Assembly: GCA_946498095.1 (NCBI GenBank)
Contig: CAMMMX010000003.1
Coordinates: 1 to 64,000, forward strand
Source: an uncultured Clostridia bacterium
Lineage (GTDB): Bacteria > Bacillota > Clostridia > Oscillospirales > Ruminococcaceae
Reading direction: 5' to 3'
Length of the DNA stretch: 64,000 nt
Shown: piece by piece, positions 10,970-19,186 of the stretch
How the letters are laid out: each line of letters opens with the position of its first letter
How positions within the stretch are numbered: the stretch's first letter is position 1
Notes under the pieces: generated by a model
Databases searched by the model: none
What the model saw: only the letters and a program-made list of their open reading frames with translations
What the model was told of the DNA's origin: nothing
Program-made: the position numbers and the translations under genes

Positions 10970-13275
10970 GGTTGGTGATTGCCATCCTTGATCCGCTGTT
11001 CATACACATCGCACAATTCGTCAGCAATTTCTGCTTTGGCGCTTTGGATCTGTAACAAGAGCCCTTTTCCATTTTTCATGGGTTTAATATAGATATCACT
11101 ACCGTCCTCCTTCAGCCAGACACCGTCTTGGACGCTGATATTCTTACCTGCCAACGAGCTGAGGATACCGGATACCGGCGACTCGCTGACAACAAAACGT
11201 CCGGCCACGTTCAGCTGAGGGATACCGGATAGCGACTGCTCTAAGGTGTTTCCAGATTCCTTTAAGATTCGTAACAGCTGAACTGCCATCATACTCCCGT
11301 CGCGTAGATAACTTTGCGAGCAGGCGAGTTGACGTGCGAGCAGATCGCTGTCGTCGCAGGTACAGCTGTAATAACGGTGTACCTGCCGTCCGTATTGCTG
11401 CGCCAGAGCGTCAGCAGATTTGGAAAAGCTATAAGGAAGTGCAACGTCATTGCCTGCCTGGAAGGCGTCGCGGCACAATATCAGGAGGAGGCGTTCATGG
11501 CTGATAAAACCGCTTTCAACGGTATAGGCCGTCAAACGTTTGCCGTCTGCTGATATATAAAGAATGAGATCATCAGAAGCTTTAACGCCCATATCCGTCG
11601 TAAGATTCGAAAGCGCCTGCTGTATTGTTTGATTCTGTGATCGGATTTGTGCACGTACGCCTTCCAGCCCTTGAGGGGCCAGTCGGCGCAATGCGTCTTC
11701 ATACAGCTTTCGCATTCCTGACAGGTCTATATGACGCCCAAAATCATCCCACAGGCAATGCTTGCCTTCTCCACGGTTGAGGTAACTTTCCAGCCTTCGC
11801 TCTTGTGCACGGGTCAACGGCAGGCCGTGCAGCTCGCTGACTGTGATCGTGGTATGGAGTCCGGACTGGACGTAAATGCCGAAATATGCTCCGGATTTGT
11901 TGCAGCAGAAGTCGAATTCGGCGCCGGACAGCGTTCTGAAATCCCATACGTCGCTGCCTGCGCACATGATTCCGGATATGACGGCGAAAGCCAACGATTT
12001 CCCGGCCTCGCATTCTGAGCAACCTACAGCGACAGGAGTCCCCTTTGCCAATGTTGCCACAGCGTTTCCGATCTGTGCGCAAACCTCGGGCGTTATATCG
12101 GCGTTGGTGGTTCCGCAAAGTCCGTCATCGTCAAAGGTAAGATCCCGGGCATAGCCATATTTGACATCATAGGTAACCAGGGTATCGTCCTCTATTTTTT
12201 TTCTTGGCCAAATGCGTACACCTGGCTGGATGGTCGCCCGGCTTCCCATTGTACAGCCCTCACCGACTACCGCGCCCTCGTAGACACCGCACTGATTTCC
12301 TGTTCGTACGCCTTCACATAAAACTGCGCTGCTGAGTGAGCACTGGTTGCCGATCGTCACATTGTTCAGTGCGACGCTGGCGTGTAACTTGCTGCGTTCA
12401 CCGACAGTGACGTTGTCCCCCAGTACGGTGCCTGACTCCAGCACCGTGTATGCGCCGATCCGGCAGTTCTCACCGACATAGACGGGGGGAGAAAGTTTGA
12501 CGGTGTCGGGTAACCGGGACCGAATCACATTGCCTTCCAAATCTGTATGCCCATCGAGTTGACAATTGACCTTCCCATCCAGAATATCTTGCTGGCATCG
12601 CACATAGCTCCGGATGTCGCCGATATCGCACCAGTAACCGTTCTCTTCATAACTGAACAGCTTCATCCCTCGCCGGAGCATCTCCGGAAAGACATTCTGC
12701 GCAAAATCCGTTTGCTTACCTTCCTCAATGAGCTCCATGACGCTGGGGGAAAGAATGTATATGCCGGTATTGGCGATATCGCTGGCAGCGCTGGCGTAGG
12801 ACGGTTTTTCGATAAAGCCCGTGATACGCCCGTCCTCACTGGTACTGATCAGTCCATATTCCCGCGGATCGGAAACGTGTTTCACCACAATCGTTGCGTC
12901 TGCTTCCTTTGCTTGATGAAAGGCGATGGCGGAGGTCAAATCAAAATCACACATAGCGTCGCCGCTGATTACCAGGAAGGGAGCGTTATCCAGCATCTGG
13001 TATGCCTTTTTGACGCTCCCAGCCGTCCCAAGAGGTGTATCCTCATAGGAAAACAGAAGTTCTATTCCTACCGGCTGCTCTGTAAAGTGTGCTTGTATCA
13101 TTTCGCCTTTGTACATCACTGTTAGAACGGCCTTGTCACATCCGTGCAGACGCAGCAGATCGGTGATATAATCAACAACGCATTTCCCGCATAGCTTGGC
13201 CAGGGGCTTGGGCATATTACAGGTGAGTGGACGCAGACGGCTGCCTTCTCCGCCTGCCATAATAACTGCTTGCAT
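10966..13275 (-). CDS. Sugar-nucleotidyltransferase / phosphomannomutase-like fusion
   Basis: The 769 residues form three parts. Residues 1-230 are a nucleotidyltransferase domain with signature GGEGSRLRPLT (8-18) and a metal-binding SGDAMCDFD region. Residues 250-355 are left-handed beta-helix hexapeptide repeats. Residues 380-769 resemble a phosphohexomutase. Such fusions are usually called mannose-1-phosphate guanylyltransferase/phosphomannomutase. In the mutase part the family phosphoserine loop (TASHNP type) is missing: the aligned stretch near 468-473 reads YVQSGL, and the DGDR metal loop is replaced by SADGKRL. The mutase half is therefore probably not catalytic and may be regulatory. 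The substrate is not provable from sequence. AGGAGG lies 11 bases before the ATG. Confidence 0.85.
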   Translation of the reverse strand: MQAVIMAGGEGSRLRPLTCNMPKPLAKLCGKCVVDYITDLLRLHGCDKAVLTVMYKGEMIQAHFTEQPVGIELLFSYEDTPLGTAGSVKKAYQMLDNAPFLVISGDAMCDFDLTSAIAFHQAKEADATIVVKHVSDPREYGLISTSEDGRITGFIEKPSYASAASDIANTGIYILSPSVMELIEEGKQTDFAQNVFPEMLRRGMKLFSYEENGYWCDIGDIRSYVRCQQDILDGKVNCQLDGHTDLEGNVIRSRLPDTVKLSPPVYVGENCRIGAYTVLESGTVLGDNVTVGERSKLHASVALNNVTIGNQCSLSSAVLCEGVRTGNQCGVYEGAVVGEGCTMGSRATIQPGVRIWPRKKIEDDTLVTYDVKYGYARDLTFDDDGLCGTTNADITPEVCAQIGNAVATLAKGTPVAVGCSECEAGKSLAFAVISGIMCAGSDVWDFRTLSGAEFDFCCNKSGAYFGIYVQSGLHTTITVSELHGLPLTRAQERRLESYLNRGEGKHCLWDDFGRHIDLSGMRKLYEDALRRLAPQGLEGVRAQIRSQNQTIQQALSNLTTDMGVKASDDLILYISADGKRLTAYTVESGFISHERLLLILCRDAFQAGNDVALPYSFSKSADALAQQYGRQVHRYYSCTCDDSDLLARQLACSQSYLRDGSMMAVQLLRILKESGNTLEQSLSGIPQLNVAGRFVVSESPVSGILSSLAGKNISVQDGVWLKEDGSDIYIKPMKNGKGLLLQIQSAKAEIADELCDVYEQRIKDGNHQP

Positions 13276-13423
13276 GAATGATGATACCTCCTGTTTTCCC
13301 TTGTATGCTGCAGCCCGGCTGTCTTCAATCGCAAAGTCTGGGCTCCGGCTTCAGATACCGTCCTCTTTGCGGATAGTATTGACACAAGGTAGGATACTTT
13401 ATTCCGTAGACATACAAATTATG

Positions 13424-13452
13424 TTGAAAACACTTCGTATCAATGATAGATA
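13424..13452 (+). promoter_or_regulatory. Possible promoter for the ABC exporter pair
   Basis: TTGAAA (13424-13429) and TAGATA (13447-13452) are spaced by 17 bases. A second -10-like TATAAT lies near 13566, without a good -35. Apart from these, the 390-base gap between the divergent genes holds nothing recognised. Confidence 0.35.
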
Positions 13453-13668
13453 CCGCTATTTCGTTCCCTTTTATTGTGCATTATAGACATATAAAAGGAT
13501 AAATGTTTGCTGAAATTTGATATAAGAAATTTCGGAAAAGCTCTTCCTTTTTTCAATGAAACAGCTATAATTATACTAGCCGGAAATCCGAAAAACAGAT
13601 GCTTTTCCGTCCGGTGGTACGAAGTCCATTCGGACAGGAATGAAGGAAAATTTGGGGGCGGTGAGACT

Positions 13669-15438
13669 ATGTTTCAGTTGAGATGGGTATGGGCGAATAT
13701 GAAAGGCTATCGGAAGTTGTTTATCTGCGGCCTGCTTTGTACCCTGACTTGTTCGTTTTCTGTACTGATCAATCCGATGATCAGCCAGCAGCTAGTCGAT
13801 AAGGTTGTAATTGGGGAAACAGCAGCAGACGGCACAGTCACGCGTGCGATGAATCTTTTGATTCCTCTTTGTGTGGCCATGATCCTGTGTACCTTTATCC
13901 GATCCAGCTTAAACTATTTAAGTAAGGTATGTTATGAGATTTCTTCACAAGGAACCGTTCACAAGATTCGTAATTACCTATATCAGAATTTGCAGAAGCA
14001 GGACATGAACTTCTATGACAAAAACCGTACGGGGGACCTGATGACCCGTGTCACCGGAGACTTGGATATGGTTCGCCACTGCATTGCATACGTGTTGTGG
14101 ATGTTGCTGGATTCCCTGGCGATGTTTGTGTTCGCTATTGTTTATTTCCTGACGATCGACGTTTGGATGACATTGTGCCTTGTGGTGTTGACACCGATTA
14201 TTTTTGCCATTACGAAGGTCTATTCCTCCAAGGTGCGTCCTTTGTATATCAATTTGCGCGAAAAGATGTCGGATCTCAATACAGCCGCGCAGGAGAATAT
14301 TTCCGGCAACCGCGTGGTTAAGGCGTTTGCGCAGGAACAGTTTGAGATGGATAAATTCGATAGAAAAAACGATGATTTCCGTGTTGCAAACAAGGAGCCT
14401 TCCTATATGTGGCTGCGTTATTACCCCTACCTGGAGACTGTCGCGCAATCCTTGTCTGTTGTGACGCTTTTGGTCGGCGGAATCTTTATGATTCAGGGGC
14501 GCATCACCCCCGGCGAGTTTACAGTGTTTAACGGTATGACCTGGACGCTGTCCAACCCGATGCGCCAGCTTGGTATGTTGCTGAGCGATTTACAGCGTTT
14601 CTTCGCCAGCGCGTCCAAAATTATCGAGATTTATTATGCTCGTCCTACCATCGTTAACCGGCACGATTGCGTGCAGCCAAAGAAAGAATATGACGGAAAA
14701 GTCGAATTCCAGCATGTTACGCTGAAGTTCGGTAAGGCGACTATCTTGGAGGACGTCAACTTTACCGCAAATCCGGGTGAAACAATCGCTATCATGGGAA
14801 GTACTGGCAGCGGAAAGACGAGCCTTATCAACCTCATTCCGCGTTTTTACGATGCGTCCGACGGCAAAATCTTGGTGGATGACGTTGATGTGCGTATGCG
14901 TCCATTGGAGGATTTGCGCGGGCATATCGGTATGGCGACACAGGATGTCTTTCTGTTCTCCGACACAGTGGAAGGAAATATTTGCTACGGTGACACGGAG
15001 ATGCCGGAGGAGCAGATTCAGGAATATGCTGTGCTTGCTGCTGCGGACGACTTCATACAAAAAATGCCAGACGGCTATGATACGATTATCGGCGAGCGCG
15101 GCGTAGGGCTGTCCGGCGGACAGAAGCAGCGTATCGCACTTGCGCGTGCGCTGGCCATCCGTCCGAATATCCTTATCCTCGACGACACTACCTCTGCTGT
15201 CGACATGGAAACGGAAAAATATATCCAGCATTCGTTGGATACACTTAATTTTAAATGTACGAAATTTATCATTGCACAGCGTATCTCCTCTACCAGGCAT
15301 GCAGATAAGATTATCATCCTTCAGGACGGGAAAATCGCCCAGATGGGGACGCATGAGGAACTTGTCAAACAGGATGGGTACTATCGTGAAATCTTCTGCC
15401 TGCAAAACGAGGGCGCAGAAATGGCAGGTGTGAACTGA
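13669..15438 (+). CDS. ABC exporter half-transporter, degenerate-site subunit
   Basis: Type IV ABC exporter: N-terminal six-helix membrane domain (about 1-310) fused to an ATPase. It has 589 residues. The start at 13669 is chosen for GGTGAG 5 bases upstream; in-frame codons back to 13507 lack a site and homology. Walker A is GSTGSGKT and the signature is LSGGQKQRIALARAL. Walker B reads ILILDDTTSAVD, with Asp in place of the catalytic Glu, typical of the non-hydrolysing site in heterodimers such as BmrCD, LmrCD or TM287/288. It overlaps the next gene by one base (TGATG). Substrate unknown, probably drugs or lipids. Confidence 0.92.
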   Translation: MFQLRWVWANMKGYRKLFICGLLCTLTCSFSVLINPMISQQLVDKVVIGETAADGTVTRAMNLLIPLCVAMILCTFIRSSLNYLSKVCYEISSQGTVHKIRNYLYQNLQKQDMNFYDKNRTGDLMTRVTGDLDMVRHCIAYVLWMLLDSLAMFVFAIVYFLTIDVWMTLCLVVLTPIIFAITKVYSSKVRPLYINLREKMSDLNTAAQENISGNRVVKAFAQEQFEMDKFDRKNDDFRVANKEPSYMWLRYYPYLETVAQSLSVVTLLVGGIFMIQGRITPGEFTVFNGMTWTLSNPMRQLGMLLSDLQRFFASASKIIEIYYARPTIVNRHDCVQPKKEYDGKVEFQHVTLKFGKATILEDVNFTANPGETIAIMGSTGSGKTSLINLIPRFYDASDGKILVDDVDVRMRPLEDLRGHIGMATQDVFLFSDTVEGNICYGDTEMPEEQIQEYAVLAAADDFIQKMPDGYDTIIGERGVGLSGGQKQRIALARALAIRPNILILDDTTSAVDMETEKYIQHSLDTLNFKCTKFIIAQRISSTRHADKIIILQDGKIAQMGTHEELVKQDGYYREIFCLQNEGAEMAGVN

Positions 15439-17210
15439 TGGCCAGAAATAAATTCGATATTGACGAAACCCTGGAAACGCCATTTGACATCAAGCATCTG
15501 AAACGTTCGTTTATTTATATCAAAAAACATACGAAAAAGATGGTTGCCGCGCTGCTTCTTAGTGCGTTAGGCGTTGTCATCTCATTGTTTGGGCCCATTT
15601 TGGTCCAACGTGGCGTTGACGTTGCGGTTCCGAATAAGGACATTGCGCAGGTTGTGTTGTTATCCGCTATCTTCTTGGGAACAATCGTCATCAACGTTAT
15701 CTTTATCACCATCCGCAGTAAGTTGATGGTTGAGGTCGGACAGGATATTGTTTACGATATCCGTAAGGATTTATTTAATCATTTGCAGGAATTGCCATTT
15801 AAGTATTACGATGACCGGCCGCACGGGAAAATTATGGTACGTATCGTTAACTACGTGAATAATGTTTCCGATTTGCTTTCTAATGGCATCATCAACTTTG
15901 TGCTGGAACTGTTTAACATTATTTTTATCCTGATTTTCATGTTTTCGGTCAGCGTCAAGCTGTCGTTGGTGGTGCTAGCGGGGTTACCTGTCTTTATGGT
16001 GGTCATCTTCCTGATTAAGAATTTTCAGCGTAAAGCTTGGCAGCAGGTGTCGAACAAAAGCTCCAATATGAACGCCTACCTGCATGAAAGTATTAACGGT
16101 ATCCGGGTCACGCAGATCTTTACCCGTGAGGAACAAAACGCTGGAATTTTTGCTCGGCTCAGCGGTAATTATCGCAAGGCATGGTTGAAAGCGACGTTTA
16201 TTTCCCAGTGCGTTTGGTATTCAGTGGATAATATCGCCACCATCATCAGCGCTTTGATTTATATTGTCGGTATGATGTATATGGCGCCAGAGGTTTCATT
16301 TGGTGTCATCCTGGCAATGAGCGGGTATGCTTCCCGGTTCTGGCAGCCGATTATGAATCTGTCCAACCTGTACAATAACTTTATTAATACCATCGCTTAT
16401 TTGGAACGTATCTTTGAGGCGATGGACGAACCTGTCACCATTACCGATGCGGCAGACGCGTACGAATTGCCTAAAATTGAAGGGCAGATTACCTTTGATC
16501 ATGTGACGTTCGCTTATGAACCGGGCAAGAATATCCTAGAGGATGTGTCCTTCACGGCGCAGCCGGGGGAGAGTATCGCGTTGGTTGGCCCAACTGGAGC
16601 GGGCAAAACGACAATCGTCAACCTCATATCCCGCTTTTATGATGTTGACGGTGGTGCGGTTCTCATAGATGGGAATGACGTGTCCCGGGTGACGCTGCAT
16701 TCGCTCCGTTCTCAGATGGGGATTATGTTACAGGACAGTTTTATCTTCTCGGGTACCTTGTTGGAGAACATCAAGTACGGTAAGCTGGATGCGACTGATG
16801 AAGAGGTTCGGATTGCCTGTCAGACGGTCTGTGCGGATGAGTTTATTGAGGAGATGGAAAAGGGATACGATACAGAGGTCAACGAACGAGGATCACGCCT
16901 GTCACAGGGGCAGAAGCAGTTGATCGCGTTTGCGCGTACGTTGTTATGCGACCCCAAGGTCCTGATTCTAGACGAAGCGACGTCGTCCATTGACGCCAAG
17001 ACGGAACGTCTACTGCAAAAGGGGTTGCAGGAACTGCTCAAGGGACGTACTTCTTTCATCATAGCGCATCGATTGTCAACCATTATGCATTGTGATAAGA
17101 TTATGTATATCTCCAATAAAGGCATTACTGAGTGTGGTACGCATGAGGAACTGATGGCGAAACGGGGAGATTACTATCATCTGTATACTTCGCAGCTACA
17201 GGAAGCATAG
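15438..17210 (+). CDS. ABC exporter half-transporter, catalytic-site subunit
   Basis: Partner of the preceding gene, 590 residues with the same fold: membrane domain about 30-320, then the ATPase. Walker A is GPTGAGKT, the signature is LSQGQKQLIAFARTL, and Walker B is VLILDEATSSID with the catalytic Glu intact. The H-loop is IIAHRLST. The pair thus has one canonical and one degenerate ATP site, as in heterodimeric multidrug exporters. Start and stop codons overlap with the upstream gene, so the two are made together. Confidence 0.93.
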   Translation: MARNKFDIDETLETPFDIKHLKRSFIYIKKHTKKMVAALLLSALGVVISLFGPILVQRGVDVAVPNKDIAQVVLLSAIFLGTIVINVIFITIRSKLMVEVGQDIVYDIRKDLFNHLQELPFKYYDDRPHGKIMVRIVNYVNNVSDLLSNGIINFVLELFNIIFILIFMFSVSVKLSLVVLAGLPVFMVVIFLIKNFQRKAWQQVSNKSSNMNAYLHESINGIRVTQIFTREEQNAGIFARLSGNYRKAWLKATFISQCVWYSVDNIATIISALIYIVGMMYMAPEVSFGVILAMSGYASRFWQPIMNLSNLYNNFINTIAYLERIFEAMDEPVTITDAADAYELPKIEGQITFDHVTFAYEPGKNILEDVSFTAQPGESIALVGPTGAGKTTIVNLISRFYDVDGGAVLIDGNDVSRVTLHSLRSQMGIMLQDSFIFSGTLLENIKYGKLDATDEEVRIACQTVCADEFIEEMEKGYDTEVNERGSRLSQGQKQLIAFARTLLCDPKVLILDEATSSIDAKTERLLQKGLQELLKGRTSFIIAHRLSTIMHCDKIMYISNKGITECGTHEELMAKRGDYYHLYTSQLQEA

Positions 17211-17285
17211 GACAAACAGGTATCGTCTAAACGCAAAAACGTAAAAGACGAGTAAACAGGTCTTGTTGAAACGGAAATACCTGCG

Positions 17286-17334
17286 CTCCTCTTATCAAGA
17301 ACAGCATGAAAAAGGCTGCCTTAGATAAGGGGAG
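17286..17334 (+). terminator. Inverted repeat, possible terminator of the ABC operon
   Basis: CTCCTCTTATC (17286-17296) pairs with GATAAGGGGAG (17324-17334) with one G-T pair. An inner CAGC/GCTG helix is present, and a short T-rich stretch follows. It lies about 75 bases past the exporter stop codon. Confidence 0.4.
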
Positions 17335-17416
17335 TGTTGATTTTCCCCAAAACGGGAGGAGCATACAGACAATTTGTAGTACCTGTTAGCCATTGTATCC
17401 AGTGAGGAAAAAGAGG

Positions 17417-17569
17417 ATGTTTACGAATTTGGAACCGGAAGGTAGCGAAGGAGACTTCCGCATAACATGGACATTTAATGGCAGTGCCCCAGCGTTACAA
17501 TTGAGCCCCCCCTTTCAAAGTAAGCATGTGGAACGCTTTCTATATAAGCGTCTCACCTGTATACGGTGA
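17417..17569 (+). CDS. Candidate small protein of 50 residues, unknown
   Basis: ATG to TGA open frame, with GAGG about 9 bases upstream. The product begins MFTNLEPEGSEGDFRITWTF and ends in a basic stretch. I recognise no family. It may equally be a remnant of a larger gene. Low confidence. Confidence 0.2.
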   Translation: MFTNLEPEGSEGDFRITWTFNGSAPALQLSPPFQSKHVERFLYKRLTCIR

Positions 17570-17804
17570 GTATGATGATTACGTTATGCCGATACGCAGC
17601 TATATAGAGCAAAAAAGGAATGACATAAACAATGAATTATGATGTTTTTCTTCCTGCGTATTTCGTTGCAGTAGTGTGGAACTGCAGTAGACCGTCGAAG
17701 AAATCAAGCATAACAGGAAGGGGAGAGCGGTAGACGGATTTCCGGTCGTTTTGAGCCGGGATAAAGGAAAGATGATGGAAAAAGAAATTTTTTCAGAAAA
17801 TCTG

Positions 17805-17833
17805 TTGACAAGCAAATACGCGTGTGCTATAAT
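17805..17833 (+). promoter_or_regulatory. Consensus SigA promoter for tRNA-Leu genes
   Basis: TTGACA (17805-17810), 17-base spacer, TATAAT (17828-17833): a full consensus match about 40 bases before the first tRNA. Confidence 0.9.
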
Positions 17834-17873
17834 AATTAAGCGGTTGTAAGTTAAGAGCTCAAACTTAAATCAT

Positions 17874-17957
17874 GCGAGTGTGCTGGAATCGGCAGACAGG
17901 CACGTTTGAGGGGCGTGTGTCTTTGGCGTACGGGTTCAAGTCCCGTCACTCGCACCA
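17874..17957 (+). tRNA. tRNA-Leu (anticodon GAG)
   Basis: 84 bases including encoded CCA. The acceptor arms GCGAGTG and CACTCGC pair fully, the anticodon stem CACGT/GCGTG encloses loop TTGAGGG, a long class II variable arm is present and the T-loop is GGTTCAAGTCC. It reads CUC and CUU codons. Confidence 0.95.
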
Positions 17958-17994
17958 TTGTTTCCTTAAAAATGGAAGCTGCAAAATTAAATAT

Positions 17995-18081
17995 GCGGGC
18001 ATGGCGGAATTGGCAGACGCGCTAGCTTCAGGTGCTAGTGAATGCAAGTTCATGCAGGTTCAAGTCCTGTTGCCCGCACCA
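17995..18081 (+). tRNA. tRNA-Leu (anticodon CAG)
   Basis: 87 bases including encoded CCA. The acceptor arms are GCGGGCA and TGCCCGC, the anticodon stem CTAGC/GCTAG encloses TTCAGGT, and a class II variable arm and standard T-loop are present. It reads CUG and lies 37 bases after the first tRNA-Leu, probably in one transcript. Confidence 0.95.
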
Positions 18082-18082
18082 C

Positions 18083-18120
18083 ACCTGCGGTGAGCAAGTC
18101 GCGCACCGCAGGTTTTCTAT
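18083..18120 (+). terminator. Terminator of the tRNA-Leu transcript
   Basis: ACCTGCGGTG and CACCGCAGGT form a perfect 10-bp stem followed by TTTTCTATATTT. The hairpin is also the first part of a 94-bp repeat found again at 18771..18864. Confidence 0.75.
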
Positions 18121-18176
18121 ATTTGAAGCTTTTCTGCCCGTGTTTATAGCGGATATCTTTTTTGTTAACGCTTTCC
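18083..18176 (+). repeat. 94-bp repeat, copy A
   Basis: It aligns without gaps to 18771..18864 at about 80% identity. The unit comprises the ACCTGCGG hairpin, a T-rich stretch and the tail TATCTTTTTTGT.AACGCTT. It is probably a small multi-copy non-coding element that carries a terminator. Confidence 0.75.
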
Positions 18177-18290
18177 AAACAAATCCCGGTATTATGGCAT
18201 TTGTCGTGATATCGGGGCCTTTCTTTGTTTTAATATTTGAGATTTACGACAGTACTACGACACTTGTAACGGGCTTGTTTCAGGGCGATC

Positions 18291-18662
18291 TCATTTTCTC
18301 CAAAAAGCAGTATAACCTGCCTTGTCCATTATATTAAATTGGATAAGGTTTTCTAAAAGTGAAAAATTGACTGACCGCTCCCATGAAATTCGGATTAGTT
18401 CTTTGGTATGATCATATCCGCACAGATCAATTTTCTGAGAGAAGTATTCAATTGTTTTCCGTTCGGGAGCTACAGCAAAATGGTATTTCGCTGCACTGAA
18501 ACCAATAATAAAGGTTCCGTGTGTAGTAAACATTGGCTGATTCCATGCTATTTTGGGCGTAAGCGATGGAAAAGTCTCACATACCCAGAAAAGAACCTCC
18601 TGCATTTTGGCGCGGTGTTGTAGATTTTCTATGGTATTGAGGTATGATGTAAAGGCGTTCAT
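18291..18662 (-). CDS. DUF1801 / YdhG-like protein
   Basis: 123 residues from the ATG at 18662, chosen because AAAGGA lies 7-8 bases upstream; the longer frame has no site. The core IAWNQPMFTTHGTFIIGFSA with HFAVAPE is typical of the DUF1801 (YdhG/YdeI) family. Some members have been described as frataxin-like iron chaperones; the function here is inferred only. It is a single gene between two copies of the 94-bp repeat, pointing back towards the tRNAs. Confidence 0.8.
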   Translation of the reverse strand: MNAFTSYLNTIENLQHRAKMQEVLFWVCETFPSLTPKIAWNQPMFTTHGTFIIGFSAAKYHFAVAPERKTIEYFSQKIDLCGYDHTKELIRISWERSVNFSLLENLIQFNIMDKAGYTAFWRK

Positions 18663-18743
18663 AGCACGTTCCTTTCTTGACAAAATTTTTCCCTTTTATT
18701 TTTAACAAAATTTTTCTTGCTATCCGCAATGGAATCCGTTAAA

Positions 18744-18864
18744 GGTATCTTCTTTGTCAACATTTCCCATACCTGCGGCGAGCAGTTCGCGCACCGCAGT
18801 TTTTTTCTATTTTTGGGTTTTGTGACCGGGTTTAAGTCGGGTATCTTTTTTGTCAACGCTTCCC
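18744..18864 (+). repeat. 94-bp repeat, copy B with a partial unit in front
   Basis: 18771..18864 is copy B. Bases 18744..18768 repeat its tail (GGTATCTTCTTTGTCAACAT), giving a tandem arrangement with a 96-base period and a truncated first unit. The minus-strand open frame through it shows the duplicated peptide LTKKIP, an artefact of the repeat. Confidence 0.7.
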
Positions 18865-19120
18865 ACCAGATGAGTCTGAACGTAATTAGCGTTCGGACTT
18901 TTTGTTTTTTGTTTGAAGTGAGCGACATGAATATTCGCGCTCTTTTTTATCTCAATATTTCGCAGGAAGCCGTTATGGAACCATTTATTATCCCCGTATG
19001 CCCGATCTTTTTGTTTCACAGAAATTTTATTTTTATTCAATTTTAAACTTGAGGATCTTATTTGTAAATATTATCATTTCCTTTATCCATCCATATTTGC
19101 ATGATAAGACGAAGGAAATG
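18865..19120. other. Intergenic, nothing recognised
   Basis: AT-rich DNA between repeat copy B and the glycosidase terminator. Short frames on both strands lack ribosome sites and homology. Confidence 0.5.
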
Positions 19121-19150
19121 AAAAAGTCCGGGTATGCAGTCCCGGACTTT
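19121..19150 (-). terminator. Terminator of the GH18 gene
   Basis: AAAGTCCGGG and CCCGGACTTT form a 10-bp stem with an 8-base loop; on the minus strand it is followed by further T residues. It lies 37 bases after the stop codon. Confidence 0.8.
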
Positions 19151-19186
19151 GGTGTTTCATGAAAACGAACCTATGATCAGCTGCTA

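Larger units (their letters stand above)
17211..17804. other. Long intergenic region before the tRNA-Leu pair
   Basis: About 590 bases hold no gene of recognised family. It contains an 11-bp inverted repeat at 17286..17334, a 50-codon open frame at 17417..17569, and a short CTCACC/GGTGAG hairpin near 17551. Codon use and ribosome sites are otherwise unconvincing. It may be decayed coding DNA. Confidence 0.5.

Noticed and set aside
14590-15483. 297-codon minus-strand open frame
   Set aside because: Shadow of the ATPase part of the first ABC exporter gene.
17286-17334. SAM riboswitch
   Set aside because: The stem start resembles the CTCTTATC of S-box RNAs, but the conserved core is missing and no methionine gene follows.
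18659-18928. 89-codon minus-strand frame with a repeated LTKKIP peptide
   Set aside because: The peptide repeat comes from the non-coding 94-bp repeat units; there is no ribosome site at its start.
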